Assembly (NCBI GenBank): GCA_031180725.1
Contig: JAPSLO010000007.1
Span: 186,001 to 250,000, forward strand
Reading direction: 5' to 3'
DNA: 64,000 nucleotides
DNA from: Roseomonas sp.
GTDB taxonomy: Bacteria > Pseudomonadota > Alphaproteobacteria > Acetobacterales > Acetobacteraceae
Within the stretch, counting starts at the first letter, position 1, and every line of letters begins with the position of its first letter. The notes beneath the pieces were generated by a model. It searched no databases. It was given only the letters and a program-made list of their open reading frames with translations, and was not told where the DNA came from. Below are positions 45,953 through 54,669 of the stretch, one piece after another. A program made the position numbers and the translations under genes.

Positions 45953-46348
45953 ATGCGGTTCATTCCGACCCGTACGCATGGTGTGATCGACTACCTCACG
46001 GGCGCGCTGCTGATCGTCGCGCCCTATATCCTCGGTTTTGCCGATGGCACCGCCGCACAGTGGATTCCGCAGATCTTGGGCGCGGCACTCATCGGTGCCT
46101 CGCTGCTGACGGATTATGAGCTCGGCGTCGTGCGCATGATCCCGATGCCCGTCCACCTGTTCCTCGACATCGCGGCCGGAGCGCTCCTGGCTGTCTCGCC
46201 TTGGTTGTTCGGCTTCGCGGACCGCGTCTACTGGCCACACCTGATTGTCGGTATCCTCGAGATCGGCGCGGGGCTCATGACCGAGACAAGACCGGCCACC
46301 GCGGCAGCCGGCGCCACGAGCACGGCGACAAATCACCGGCCTTACTGA
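45953..46348 (+). CDS. SPW-repeat family membrane protein
   Basis: 131 residues from ATG 45953 with GGAGGG four bases upstream; the frame opens earlier but without a ribosome site. Four membrane helices in two repeats, each with a P(Y/W)(I/L)(L/F)GFAD-type block: VAPYILGFADGTAAQW and VSPWLFGFADRVYW. The SPW family is known only as small bacterial inner-membrane proteins; no function is assigned. Confidence 0.8.
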   Translation: MRFIPTRTHGVIDYLTGALLIVAPYILGFADGTAAQWIPQILGAALIGASLLTDYELGVVRMIPMPVHLFLDIAAGALLAVSPWLFGFADRVYWPHLIVGILEIGAGLMTETRPATAAAGATSTATNHRPY

Positions 46349-46399
46349 CAGATCGCCTCGCGCCGAGACGGTCGCAATAGCGTGGGTGCCCGCATCTCC

Positions 46400-46968
46400 C
46401 TGGCTCGGAGGTCCCGGAGAAGCTCGTTCGGTACAGCCAGGCCGGGGAGGTCACGCTCGGGTTGCTGATGGACGCATTTGGTGAGCGGCCCTTCGGATGA
46501 CTCGTCCTCGTCCGGCACCCATCGGCTTGGCTCCCGGGACCTCCACCATCACCGGCCTGCTGCTGGGGGCCCTCGCGCCGCAAATGGCGCTAGCCTGCCA
46601 TTGCCCCTCCTCCGGCAACACGTCAGGCACCGGTGCCTCGATCCACGGCACCTCACCCTGGCGGCAGGTTGGGCCATCCAGGAGCTCAGTTCCCTGGAGA
46701 GGCTCTCCTGCCCGCGCTGGGCTGTCCTGCACGGGCCGACCGGGCGGATGGCGGCGCCGTCGTGCTGCTGGCAGGACTGCCGCTCGTCCCCATCCCGCTG
46801 AGCAACATCCTCCCCAGGACGACACTCGTCGTGATCGCTCGTGCCAACCTGCAGAAAGACGCCCTTTTCCTCTGCCTGACCCTCGCCGCGACTCTTACCC
46901 TGGTACTCCTCGCGTCGCCCGCAACTCGGAGTGGGGCCAACACAGTCCTTGCAGCTTGGCCGGGCTGA
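46400..46968 (+). pseudogene. exoD (exopolysaccharide synthesis) pseudogene
   Basis: Pieces of an ExoD protein appear in order but in changing frames: EKLVRYSQAGEVTLGLLMDA then FGERPFG and a TGA at 46498; PIGLAPGTSTITGLLLGALA and PQMALACH in a second frame; LSSLERLSCPRW in a third; and PLVPIPLSNILPRTTLVVIA to LTLAATLTLVLLAS at the end. ExoD has exactly this order of motifs. At least three frame changes make it non-functional. Confidence 0.75.
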
Positions 46969-47009
46969 GGAACTCAAGGCCCACAACGTCGCCGCAGCCT
47001 TGCGGGCGA

Positions 47010-47471
47010 CTACCTGTGGCGGAGTGTCCAGGCAGCAGTGGCCGCCACGGCGCAGGCGCTGACCAGATGCAGCAATAGGTGCCCCGGTGAGGTGACGCCT
47101 TCAACAGCGAGGAGGATGAGGATGTCTCCCAGGGGAATCAGCGCGGTTGTGCCGAGCACCACGCCGACGCTGCGTCGGGACGAGAGCAGCGCGAGCGCGA
47201 AGACATAGCCTCCGAAGACAAGGTCACGCAGACCGACGACGGCGAGCCAGGCGGCACCAGGCCCCGCTGGCACCTGGAGCCCGAAGATGGCAGCGCCCAC
47301 CGGCGGAGCGAGAATGAAGGCGCTGCCGAGTGCCATCAGTGCAACTGCTACCGCTAAGGCCGGCCATACGCCGGGATCGCGGATCGCCGCCACCTCGTCA
47401 TGTCGTTGCGGCGTCTCTGTCAGCGGTCGTCTTTCCCTGAGCCAACCCAGCACGGCACTCTGTCCGCTCAA
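47010..47471 (-). CDS. DUF4267-family membrane protein
   Basis: 153 residues with four hydrophobic segments (ALAVAVALMALGSAFILAPP, AWLAVVGLRDLVFGGYVFAL, VVLGTTALIPLGDILILLA and a C-terminal helix). The GLRDLVFG motif after the second helix is characteristic of DUF4267 proteins. Inner membrane; function unknown. The 145 bases to the methyltransferase gene contain nothing clear. Confidence 0.75.
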   Translation of the reverse strand: MSGQSAVLGWLRERRPLTETPQRHDEVAAIRDPGVWPALAVAVALMALGSAFILAPPVGAAIFGLQVPAGPGAAWLAVVGLRDLVFGGYVFALALLSSRRSVGVVLGTTALIPLGDILILLAVEGVTSPGHLLLHLVSACAVAATAAWTLRHR

Positions 47472-47616
47472 CGCTCGGGCGTGTGGCCAACAGGCGATCA
47501 GCCATATCGCTCATTGGGCTGCACCGGCCGAATGCGCAGGTCAGGCGGAGGGCGGCGCTGCGCATCGAACCTGACCGGGGCGCCAGCCGGTGCGCGGGGA
47601 CGGACGCCAGACCGGG

Positions 47617-48330
47617 TTAGCGAGTGATGACGACCGCGACCTGCTGGTGCGAGGGAACAACGGAGAGGTACTCGTAGGCGCGGTCATTCTCGGCGACGAA
47701 TTCCTGGAACGCCCGAAACTCGTGCCCCCGCCAGCCCGGATAGTTGAAGTACTCATCGAAGACCAGGATGGTCCCCTTTCGGATCCGGGGTCCGCAGGCC
47801 TGCAGCACCGTCCGGGTCGAAGAGTAGAGATCGCAGTCGATGTGGAGGAGGGACATGTCGCCCTGATGCTGTGCCAGGAAGGCAGGCAACGTATCCTCAA
47901 AGAGACCAACCACCAGCGACACGTTCGGCTTCACCTCAGGGACGTCGCGGCTGAACGTGCCCCGGGGGAATCCAGGGCGCCAGTCCTCCGGCAGGCCTTC
48001 GAAGCAGTCGAAGCCGAAGACCGGCTCCTGCGTCTCGCCCGCAATGAAGTTGATCGTTGCGCCTTCGAACACCCCGAACTCGGCGATCATGCCGTCGCAA
48101 CTGCGCGCAGCGAGCGCTTCGGCTAGGAGCTCGTACTTGTCGGCATTGGCATTCGCGCGGGTCATGCGTTCGGAGTAGTAGTTTGCTGAGTCGATGGAGG
48201 CTGCGAGCTCGGCCAGGCGGTCTACGGGGAAGCAGTCCTTGCCCTCGCAAATTGCGCCTCTCAGCAGCACGTCATGAACGGCCGTGTGCAAAGCCGATCG
48301 TGCGGGCGCTGTCCCGTCGAATGCTGCCAT
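47617..48330 (-). CDS. TylF/MycF-family (macrocin-type) O-methyltransferase
   Basis: 237 residues, SAM-dependent class I fold of the TylF family: NADKYELLAEAL, the SAM-binding strand GMIAEFGVFEGATINFIA, FDCFEGLPEDW, and metal-site region LLHIDCDLYSSTRTVL followed by VFDEYFNYPGW. Members methylate sugar hydroxyls in macrolides and surface glycans with Mg2+. It diverges from the GH1-like gene across a 234-base region with an operator-like palindrome, so a sugar substrate is plausible. Confidence 0.88.
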   Translation of the reverse strand: MAAFDGTAPARSALHTAVHDVLLRGAICEGKDCFPVDRLAELAASIDSANYYSERMTRANANADKYELLAEALAARSCDGMIAEFGVFEGATINFIAGETQEPVFGFDCFEGLPEDWRPGFPRGTFSRDVPEVKPNVSLVVGLFEDTLPAFLAQHQGDMSLLHIDCDLYSSTRTVLQACGPRIRKGTILVFDEYFNYPGWRGHEFRAFQEFVAENDRAYEYLSVVPSHQQVAVVITR

Positions 48331-48498
48331 GCGCTATGCCCGCACCGCCCTCTTCGGGCGGTCTCCCCGTTGTGTCTGGCGCTAGCGGCCTGGCTGTCCG
48401 GCAGTTTCGTCCGGTGGCGCACAGGCTGGCGGATTGCCGGACTTCCGGGGGGCGGATGAGCAGCGTGTGATCGGGACCGTTCTAGGGAGCCCATATCT

Positions 48499-48531
48499 CA
48501 CGCTTGCGTGATAACCCCATATTGTATACTC
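48499..48531 (+). promoter_or_regulatory. Candidate promoter with overlapping palindromic operator
   Basis: TCACGC-TT-GCGTGA (48499-48512) is a perfect inverted repeat. It overlaps a possible -35 TTGCGT (48505-48510), followed after 15 bases by TATACT (48526-48531), a good -10. The 33 bases after it lead to the GH1-like start at 48565. The short spacer fits a promoter that needs an activator or is repressed through the palindrome. Confidence 0.45.
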
Positions 48532-48564
48532 TTCCCCTCGAAGATCGCTCATCAGGGGTGTGGG

Positions 48565-49845
48565 ATGGAACGCGGCTTGGAACCGGACTGGGCCACGCAA
48601 GGCGTGGGTTTGTCCGGCAGGGCGGCTGCCATGCCGCCCTTCATGTTTGCCACTGGCATCGAAAACAGCGCGCCCACTATCCAGGGGGGCCGCATCCGGC
48701 GCGACCAGATGCGCGAACTCGGCCATTATGAGCGGTGGCGCGAGGATTTCGCCCTCGTCCGCGAGCTCGGCATCGAGGTGCTGCGCTACGGCCCGCAACT
48801 CTACACCACCCTGACCGGGCCCGGGCGTCACGACTGGGGCTTCGCGGACGAGACTTTTGCCGAACTCCGCCGCCTCGGTATCACACCCATTGTGGACCTC
48901 TGCCACTTCGGCGTGCCGGACTGGATCGGCGACTTCCAGAATCCTGATTTTCCTACGCTTTTTGCGGCCTATGCCGGCGCCTTTGCCCGACGCTTCCCTT
49001 GGGTCCAGCTCTACACCCCGGTGAACGAGATGTTCATCACCGCCGTCTTCAGCGCGAAGTATGGCTGGTGGAACGAGCAGCGGCGCGACGATCGCAGCTA
49101 CGTCAACGCGATCAAGAACATCGTCAAAGCAAATGTTCTGGCAATGCAGGCGATCCTGCGGGTTCGTCCCGACGCGCTCTTCGTCCAGAGCGAGAGCACC
49201 GAGCACTTTCACCCCGAATGCCCTGCCGCCGTGCCGCAGGCCGAGCACCGGAACGCGGAACGCTTCCTGACTCTCGACCTGAACTACGGTCGTCGCGTCG
49301 ATAGCACGATGTATGAATACCTGCTCGACAACGGCATGAGCCGGGCCGAGTACCACTTCTTCCTGCTCGAGGCGCCGTCACTCAAGCGTCACTGCGTCAT
49401 GGGCAACGACTGGTACCTGACAAATGAGCACATCATCGGGGCGGACGGCCACAGCCGAGCGGCCGGTGAGGTCTTCGGCTATGACACTGTCACGCGCGAG
49501 TACCATGCGCGCTACGGCTTGCCCGTGATGCACACCGAGACGAATTTCATGGAGGGCGCGAATGGCGATGAGGCCGAACGCTGGCTCTGGAAGCAGTGGG
49601 CGGGCGTGATGCGCCTGCGGGGCGAGGGCGTGCCGATCCTAGGCTTCACCTGGTATTCGCTGACCGACCATATGGACTGGGACGTGGCGCTGCGCGAGGT
49701 CCGCGGCACCGTGAATCCCCTCGGCCTCTGCGATCTGGATCGCCGGCCGCGCCGCGTCGGCCTCGCCTACAAGCGCCTGATCGAGGCCTGGCGCCCGGTT
49801 GTCTCGGCACAATCCACCTGCCTGCGCGTGCCAGTCGCAGCGTAG
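48565..49845 (+). CDS. Glycoside hydrolase family 1-like protein
   Basis: 426 residues from ATG 48565 (AGGGG upstream). TIM barrel of GH1/clan A type with the acid/base Glu155 in YTPVNEMF and the nucleophile Glu325 in HTETN; strand IEVLRYGPQLY and the C-terminal FTWYSLTDHMDWD also match GH1. The canonical NEP and TENG are altered to NEM and TETN, so substrate range may differ from beta-glucosidases. No signal peptide; cytosolic. Probably co-transcribed with the fusion gene 268 bases on. Confidence 0.85.
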   Translation: MERGLEPDWATQGVGLSGRAAAMPPFMFATGIENSAPTIQGGRIRRDQMRELGHYERWREDFALVRELGIEVLRYGPQLYTTLTGPGRHDWGFADETFAELRRLGITPIVDLCHFGVPDWIGDFQNPDFPTLFAAYAGAFARRFPWVQLYTPVNEMFITAVFSAKYGWWNEQRRDDRSYVNAIKNIVKANVLAMQAILRVRPDALFVQSESTEHFHPECPAAVPQAEHRNAERFLTLDLNYGRRVDSTMYEYLLDNGMSRAEYHFFLLEAPSLKRHCVMGNDWYLTNEHIIGADGHSRAAGEVFGYDTVTREYHARYGLPVMHTETNFMEGANGDEAERWLWKQWAGVMRLRGEGVPILGFTWYSLTDHMDWDVALREVRGTVNPLGLCDLDRRPRRVGLAYKRLIEAWRPVVSAQSTCLRVPVAA

Positions 49846-50113
49846 CCGCTGCGCACTGCATAGCCGGGCCCGCAGCAGAAACCGGCGGGCCTGGCGGCTG
49901 GCGCGGCGGTCACAAGGCATGACGCCCCGCCACATTCCGGCCACATCGTCGGAACTCTCCCCTTCATCCTCAACTTTCGCCACCGCGCGAAGAATTCGCC
50001 AGCACTACGGTTGAGGAAGACATGAAAAAGCCGGTCGAAGCGCTGGTTTCCGCGCTGGATATGTGTTGCCAACCGCCACCCGCCTTACCGCCGACTTGAC
50101 CGAGCGCAACCGG

Positions 50114-52420
50114 ATGGACGGACACGCCCTTTTCCGGCCTGCTGAGGTCGCGGAATCTGCCCTGCACACCAAGCCGACCTTCTGCGCGTCGGCATCCCTT
50201 GAGGTCTGGGGCGGGATCGAATGCACCGTCGCACGGGTCGGCGACCGCTACGTGGACCAGACAGTGCTGAACGGTCATCAGCACCGCCCGGAAGATCTCG
50301 ACGCCTTTGCGGCCCTCGGCATTCGCGCCATCCGCTATCCCGTGTTGTGGGAGCGCGTGGCACCGCAGGGCCTGGACCGCGCCGATTGGCGCTGGACAGA
50401 TGAGCGCCTCGCGCGCATTCGCGACCTCGGGATCCGCCCGATCGCAGGCCTGCTGCATCATGGCAGTGGTCCGCGCGATACCGACCTGTCCCAACCCGAC
50501 TTCCCCGAAAAGCTTGCCCGCTACGCGGCCGCGGTTGCCGAGCGCTATCCATGGCTGGACCACTACACCCCGGTGAACGAGCCACTGACCACGGCTCGTT
50601 TCAGCGGACTCTATGGCCACTGGTATCCGCATGGCCGCGACTACGGCCTGTTCCTCCGCCTGCTGGTCAACCAGATCAACGGGGTGCGGCTGGCGATGCG
50701 CGCCATCCGCCAGATCAACCCGGATGCGAAGCTGGTCCAGACCGACGACCTCGGCCGGACGCTCAGCACCCCGCACTTGGCCTATCAGGCGGCCTACGAG
50801 AATGAGCGCCGCTGGCTCGGCTTCGACCTTCTGACGGGCCGCTTCGACCGGCATCATGCGCTGTGGCGAGACCTCACCGATGCGGTTCCGGCACGCGAGC
50901 TGGACGACCTGCTTTGCGACCCCTGCCCGCCGGACATTGTCGGTATTAACCATTACCTCTCCGGCGAGCGCTTCCTCGACGAGCGGCTCGACCGTTATCC
51001 GGGCGTTGCGCCGGGCGGCAACGGGCGCGACCGCTACGTGGACGTACTCGCGCCGCGTGTGGCGGCATCTGGGGTCGCCGGTCTTGAGAACCTGCTGCAT
51101 GAGGCGTGGGAGCGTTACGGTCTACCGATCGCCGTGACGGAGGTGCACAATGGTTCCAGCCGCGACGAGCAATTGCGCTGGCTAAAGGAGGCCTGGGACA
51201 GCGCCCGCCGCCTGCGCAACGGGGGCGTGGACCTGCGCGCGATCACCGCTTGGTCGCTGCTCGGCACCTATGACTGGAACAGCCTGCTGACCCGGCAGGA
51301 CGGCCACTACGAACCTGGCGTTTTCGACATCAGCGGCGGCGCCCCACGCCCCACGGCATTGGCCGGGCTGATCCACGACCTGGCGCGCACCGGGGAAGCG
51401 GACCATCCCGCGCTGGACGCGCCGGGCTGGTGGCATCGCGACTGCCGCCTGGCCTGGGAGCCGGCGGAGTGCTGCCCCTCGACGCTGCCGTCACGGCTGA
51501 TGGCCGCCTTCAGCGGCCCAGAGCAGCCGCGGCGGCTGCTGATCGCCGGTGGTGGCGGCGCGCTTGCGCAGGCCATGGCGCATGTCTGCACCGTGCGCGG
51601 CCTGCCGCACGAGGTGCTGCCACGTGCGGCACTCGACGTGGCCGATCCCGTTTCCATCGCCGCGGCCTTCAACCAGCGACGGCCATGGGCCGTCATCAAC
51701 GCAGCCGGCTTTTCCAGCGTGGACGATGCAGAGGAGGCCCCCCGCCGCTGCTGGCGCGAGAATGTGGGCGGGGCAGAGGCGCTGGCGCGGGCCTGCGCTG
51801 CGGCCGGTGTCCCCCTTGTAGCCTTCTCCTCCCACCTGGTCTTTGGCGGCGATAAGGCGGAGCCCTATCTGGAGGACGATCCCGTCGCTCCACTCGGCGT
51901 CTATGCCGGCACCAAGGCGGCCGCCGAGAAGGTCCTGCTCGCCACTTTCCCCGATGCGCTGGTGATCCGCGCCGGAGCATTCTTCGGACCGTGGGACAGC
52001 CGCAACTTGCTGACGCGGGCGATCCGCGCGGTTGGCGCTGGCCAGGCTTTCGACGCGGCAGCGGATGTCACGGTCTCCCCTACTTATCTGCCGGACCTCG
52101 CCGACGCGGCGCTGGACCTGCTGATGGATGGCGAGAAGGGAATCTGGCACCTGGCCAGCACTGGCGCGGTCACATGGGCCGAGCTGGCCCGGGAGGCGGT
52201 GGCCGGTGCCGCCCTTGACCGCCGGCGCGTGCGGTCGGTGCCGGGCGCCGAACTCGGCTGGCGCGCGAGGCGGCCGGCCTGGAGCGCTTTGCGCTCCATG
52301 CGTAGCGCGCTGATGCCGCCGCTCGACAGAGCGCTCGACTGCTATCTGGGCGCGTTGCGCTCTGGTGCAGGCGATATCGCCACTGGCGCGTGGCTGACGC
52401 GCTACCGACCGCCGGCCTGA
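50114..52420 (+). CDS. Fusion: GH1-like glycoside hydrolase with RmlD-type reductase domain
   Basis: 768 residues from ATG 50114. Residues ~15-430 are a GH1-like barrel (acid/base Glu156 in YTPVNEP; nucleophile Glu343 in VTEVHNG; WSLLGTYDW). Residues ~470-768 are an RmlD/extended-SDR domain: LLIAGGGGALAQAMAH for NAD(P), NAAGFSSVDDAEEAP, STDxVF-like SSHLVFGG, and YAGTKAAAEK with catalytic Tyr and Lys. RmlD reduces dTDP-4-keto-rhamnose. Both active sites look intact, so one protein may both cleave and reduce, or bind nucleotide, on a related sugar. An upstream start at 50063 is possible. Confidence 0.88.
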   Translation: MDGHALFRPAEVAESALHTKPTFCASASLEVWGGIECTVARVGDRYVDQTVLNGHQHRPEDLDAFAALGIRAIRYPVLWERVAPQGLDRADWRWTDERLARIRDLGIRPIAGLLHHGSGPRDTDLSQPDFPEKLARYAAAVAERYPWLDHYTPVNEPLTTARFSGLYGHWYPHGRDYGLFLRLLVNQINGVRLAMRAIRQINPDAKLVQTDDLGRTLSTPHLAYQAAYENERRWLGFDLLTGRFDRHHALWRDLTDAVPARELDDLLCDPCPPDIVGINHYLSGERFLDERLDRYPGVAPGGNGRDRYVDVLAPRVAASGVAGLENLLHEAWERYGLPIAVTEVHNGSSRDEQLRWLKEAWDSARRLRNGGVDLRAITAWSLLGTYDWNSLLTRQDGHYEPGVFDISGGAPRPTALAGLIHDLARTGEADHPALDAPGWWHRDCRLAWEPAECCPSTLPSRLMAAFSGPEQPRRLLIAGGGGALAQAMAHVCTVRGLPHEVLPRAALDVADPVSIAAAFNQRRPWAVINAAGFSSVDDAEEAPRRCWRENVGGAEALARACAAAGVPLVAFSSHLVFGGDKAEPYLEDDPVAPLGVYAGTKAAAEKVLLATFPDALVIRAGAFFGPWDSRNLLTRAIRAVGAGQAFDAAADVTVSPTYLPDLADAALDLLMDGEKGIWHLASTGAVTWAELAREAVAGAALDRRRVRSVPGAELGWRARRPAWSALRSMRSALMPPLDRALDCYLGALRSGAGDIATGAWLTRYRPPA

Positions 52421-52508
52421 GCGCTATCATCGAGAGAGGCTGGAACGCGGGGTGCCGGGACGGGTTAGAACTTCACCAGATGCCGCCACGACCGCCCGGA
52501 ACCGCCCG

Positions 52509-53762
52509 ATGCCAACACTCCAGCAGCGTGCCGAGCGAGCACTGGATGTCCTGAGCTTCTTCGTCTCTGACGCCCGGTATGGGCTCGGCGCCTATCTCGG
52601 CGTCTACCTCCTCAGCGAGCATGGCTGGGACGCGGGCAGCATTGGTGCGGCACTCTCGATCGGCGCGATGACAGGCCTGCTCTCCCAGGCGCCGCTCGGC
52701 GCGCTGGTGGATGCGGTGCGAGCCAAGCGCGTGCTGATCGCGGGCGCGGTGGTCGTAATGACGGCGACTTGCGTTGTCATTCCCTTCGCCCCGCAATTTT
52801 GGTCGGTTTCCGCAGCGGGCCTGGTGGGGGCGCTGGCAGGCGTCATCATCGGCCCGACGCTGGCCTCCATCTCGCTCGGCGTCGTCGGGCCGATGCGCTT
52901 CGCGCGACGGAACGGGCGGAACGAGGCCTTTTTTCACCTCGGGGATGGCACGCTCAGCTTGGTGATCCTGCTGACCGCGCCGATCTTCGGCAGTTCCGTG
53001 CTGTTCATCTCGATGATCTTCACGGCCCTAGTCAGCATGGCTGCCGCTGCGGCCGTGCCGAAAGCGGCAATCGACCATCAGGTCGCGCGGGGCCTGTTGC
53101 CGACCGATAGCAGCCAGGAGGCCCGCCCCTCCGCCTGGAGTGTGCTGCTCGGCTCTCGGCCCTTGTTAATTTTTGCGGGCTGCTTCGCCCTTTTCCACCT
53201 GGCCAACGCCTCCATGCTCGGGCTGATTGGCCAAAAGCTCGCGCTGGAGAACACCGGCCAAGGCCAGGGCATCGCCCTGACCGCGGCCTCTGCTATCGTC
53301 GCGCAGTCGGTCATGGTCCCGGTCGCGGCGCTGGCCGGCGCACGAGCGGACGCATGGGGCCGCAAACCGCTGTTGCTGGCAGCCTTCATCGCGCTCGCTA
53401 TGCGGGGCGTGCTCGTTACCCTGTCGGACAACACCGCCTGGCTGCTCGCGGTGCAATTGCTCGACGGAGTCGGCGCCGGGTTGCTTGGCGCGCTATTCGC
53501 GGTGGTGGTCGCCGACGTGACGCGCGGCTGCGGCCATTTCGCCGCTGCCCAGGGTGCGGTGGGCACAGTGCATGGGATCGGCGGCGTGCTGAGTCTAGCG
53601 CTTGCCGGTCAGCTTGTGGTCGGCTTCGGCTACGATGCGGCCTTCCTCACCCTTGCCGGCATCGCGACCCTTGGTGGGCTCCTGTTCTGGGTGTTCATGC
53701 CGGAGACGCGTCCCACCCTGCCTCAACGCCATGAAGCGACCGTCGCGGAGCCGGTGACTTGA
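52509..53762 (+). CDS. Major facilitator superfamily transporter
   Basis: About 417 residues from ATG 52509 (a GTG at 52452 is possible). Twelve membrane helices with a loop 2-3 motif of MFS type (PLGALVDAVRAKRVLI) and the matching loop 8-9 GARADAWGRKPLLL. Likely a sugar or drug exporter/importer. Its stop is next to the SET-domain gene. Position in the cluster suggests it moves the hydrolases' substrate or product. Confidence 0.9.
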   Translation: MPTLQQRAERALDVLSFFVSDARYGLGAYLGVYLLSEHGWDAGSIGAALSIGAMTGLLSQAPLGALVDAVRAKRVLIAGAVVVMTATCVVIPFAPQFWSVSAAGLVGALAGVIIGPTLASISLGVVGPMRFARRNGRNEAFFHLGDGTLSLVILLTAPIFGSSVLFISMIFTALVSMAAAAAVPKAAIDHQVARGLLPTDSSQEARPSAWSVLLGSRPLLIFAGCFALFHLANASMLGLIGQKLALENTGQGQGIALTAASAIVAQSVMVPVAALAGARADAWGRKPLLLAAFIALAMRGVLVTLSDNTAWLLAVQLLDGVGAGLLGALFAVVVADVTRGCGHFAAAQGAVGTVHGIGGVLSLALAGQLVVGFGYDAAFLTLAGIATLGGLLFWVFMPETRPTLPQRHEATVAEPVT

Positions 53763-53776
53763 ACCGATCCCACATC

Positions 53777-54226
53777 ATGACAGAGCGACATCGGGAGGGC
53801 AGCGCCGACCAGTCCTCCATGCAGGTCTCTAGCATGCAGCGGCTACCGCTACGCGTCGCGGTGATGGGCCGGCGCGGACGCGGCATCATAGCCGACGCGC
53901 CAATCCCGCAAGGCGCCCTGGTCGAGCGCGCGCCGGTGCTCCTCATCCCGGATGCGGACCGGCAGGCGACGGATGCCACGATCATCTTCACCTACGTCTT
54001 CATGTGGGAACCAGGCACGATGGAGCAGGAGCTCTACCTTCACCGCGGCAGGGCGGCGATCGCGCTGGGCCTCACCAGCCTTCTGAACCATTCCTACACG
54101 CCGAACTGCGACTTCGTGCGGCACTTCGACGCCTTGACAATTGACCTTGTTGCTCGCCGCGACATCGCGCCTGGTGAGGAACTGACCATCGACTACCAGA
54201 TGGCGCTCTGGTTCACCCCGGAGTGA
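53777..54226 (+). CDS. SET-domain protein (putative lysine methyltransferase)
   Basis: 149 residues from ATG 53777 (TTG 53759 overlapping the MFS stop, or ATG 53819, are alternatives). Compact SET fold: GRRGRGIIADAPIPQGALVE, the SAM/knot block LTSLLNHSYTPNCDF, and RRDIAPGEELTIDY with the catalytic Tyr. Bacterial stand-alone SET proteins of this size are known; substrates are mostly unknown. Transcriptionally linked to the MFS gene. Confidence 0.85.
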   Translation: MTERHREGSADQSSMQVSSMQRLPLRVAVMGRRGRGIIADAPIPQGALVERAPVLLIPDADRQATDATIIFTYVFMWEPGTMEQELYLHRGRAAIALGLTSLLNHSYTPNCDFVRHFDALTIDLVARRDIAPGEELTIDYQMALWFTPE

Positions 54227-54240
54227 GCGGCGCCGGGCCG

Positions 54241-54381
54241 GATGGGGAGCGGCTCGCCGGTCGCGCAGCGTCCCGCCATCGCGCTGGTCGAGCGTCTCCG
54301 TCGACGTAAGGCCATCGCCATTTGGCTCGGTGTGGTCGCGACGGCCGCGTTGCAGGCGGTGCTCCCTCGCTTCTTGCCCTG
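54241..54381 (+). CDS. Possible small hydrophobic protein (46 aa)
   Basis: A short frame begins 15 bases after the SET gene stop and encodes MGSGSPVAQRPAIALVERLR then a single hydrophobic segment (AIAIWLGVVATAALQAVL). No clear ribosome site and no family recognised. It may be a real small membrane peptide or part of the decayed MFS gene that follows. Confidence 0.25.
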
Positions 54382-54669
54382 ATCCGCCGATCGCTCGCCG
54401 ATGTGGATTTCCGCCGGCTGATCCGCTTCCTCGCAAGCTGGAGCGTCTTGATCAGCCTCGCTTCGCTCTTCGTTACCGTCTACCTTCCGCAGCAGCGCGG
54501 GCTCGGCTTGGGCACGGTTCTGGTGCTTGGGCTTACTGTCCATTCGCCCCGCGCCCTGACGGTCGCGCTCGGAGAAGGCCTGTCGGACCGCCTCTCGGCC
54601 AAGACCGTACATTGGGACTTTTTTCGTGTTAGCGGTGGTCGCTGGCCTGTATGCACTGCACCGGTCTGA
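54382..54669 (+). pseudogene. Truncated MFS transporter fragment
   Basis: One frame reads RLIRFLASWSVLISLASLFV, TVYLPQQRGLGLGTVLVLGL and EGLSDRLSAKTV. This is the start of the C-terminal half of an MFS protein (SF-W-s-FxxNLAxPFFTVYxLxxLGLG and the G-x-LSDR-x-x-x-K loop). The first six helices and everything beyond are missing. Confidence 0.55.
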
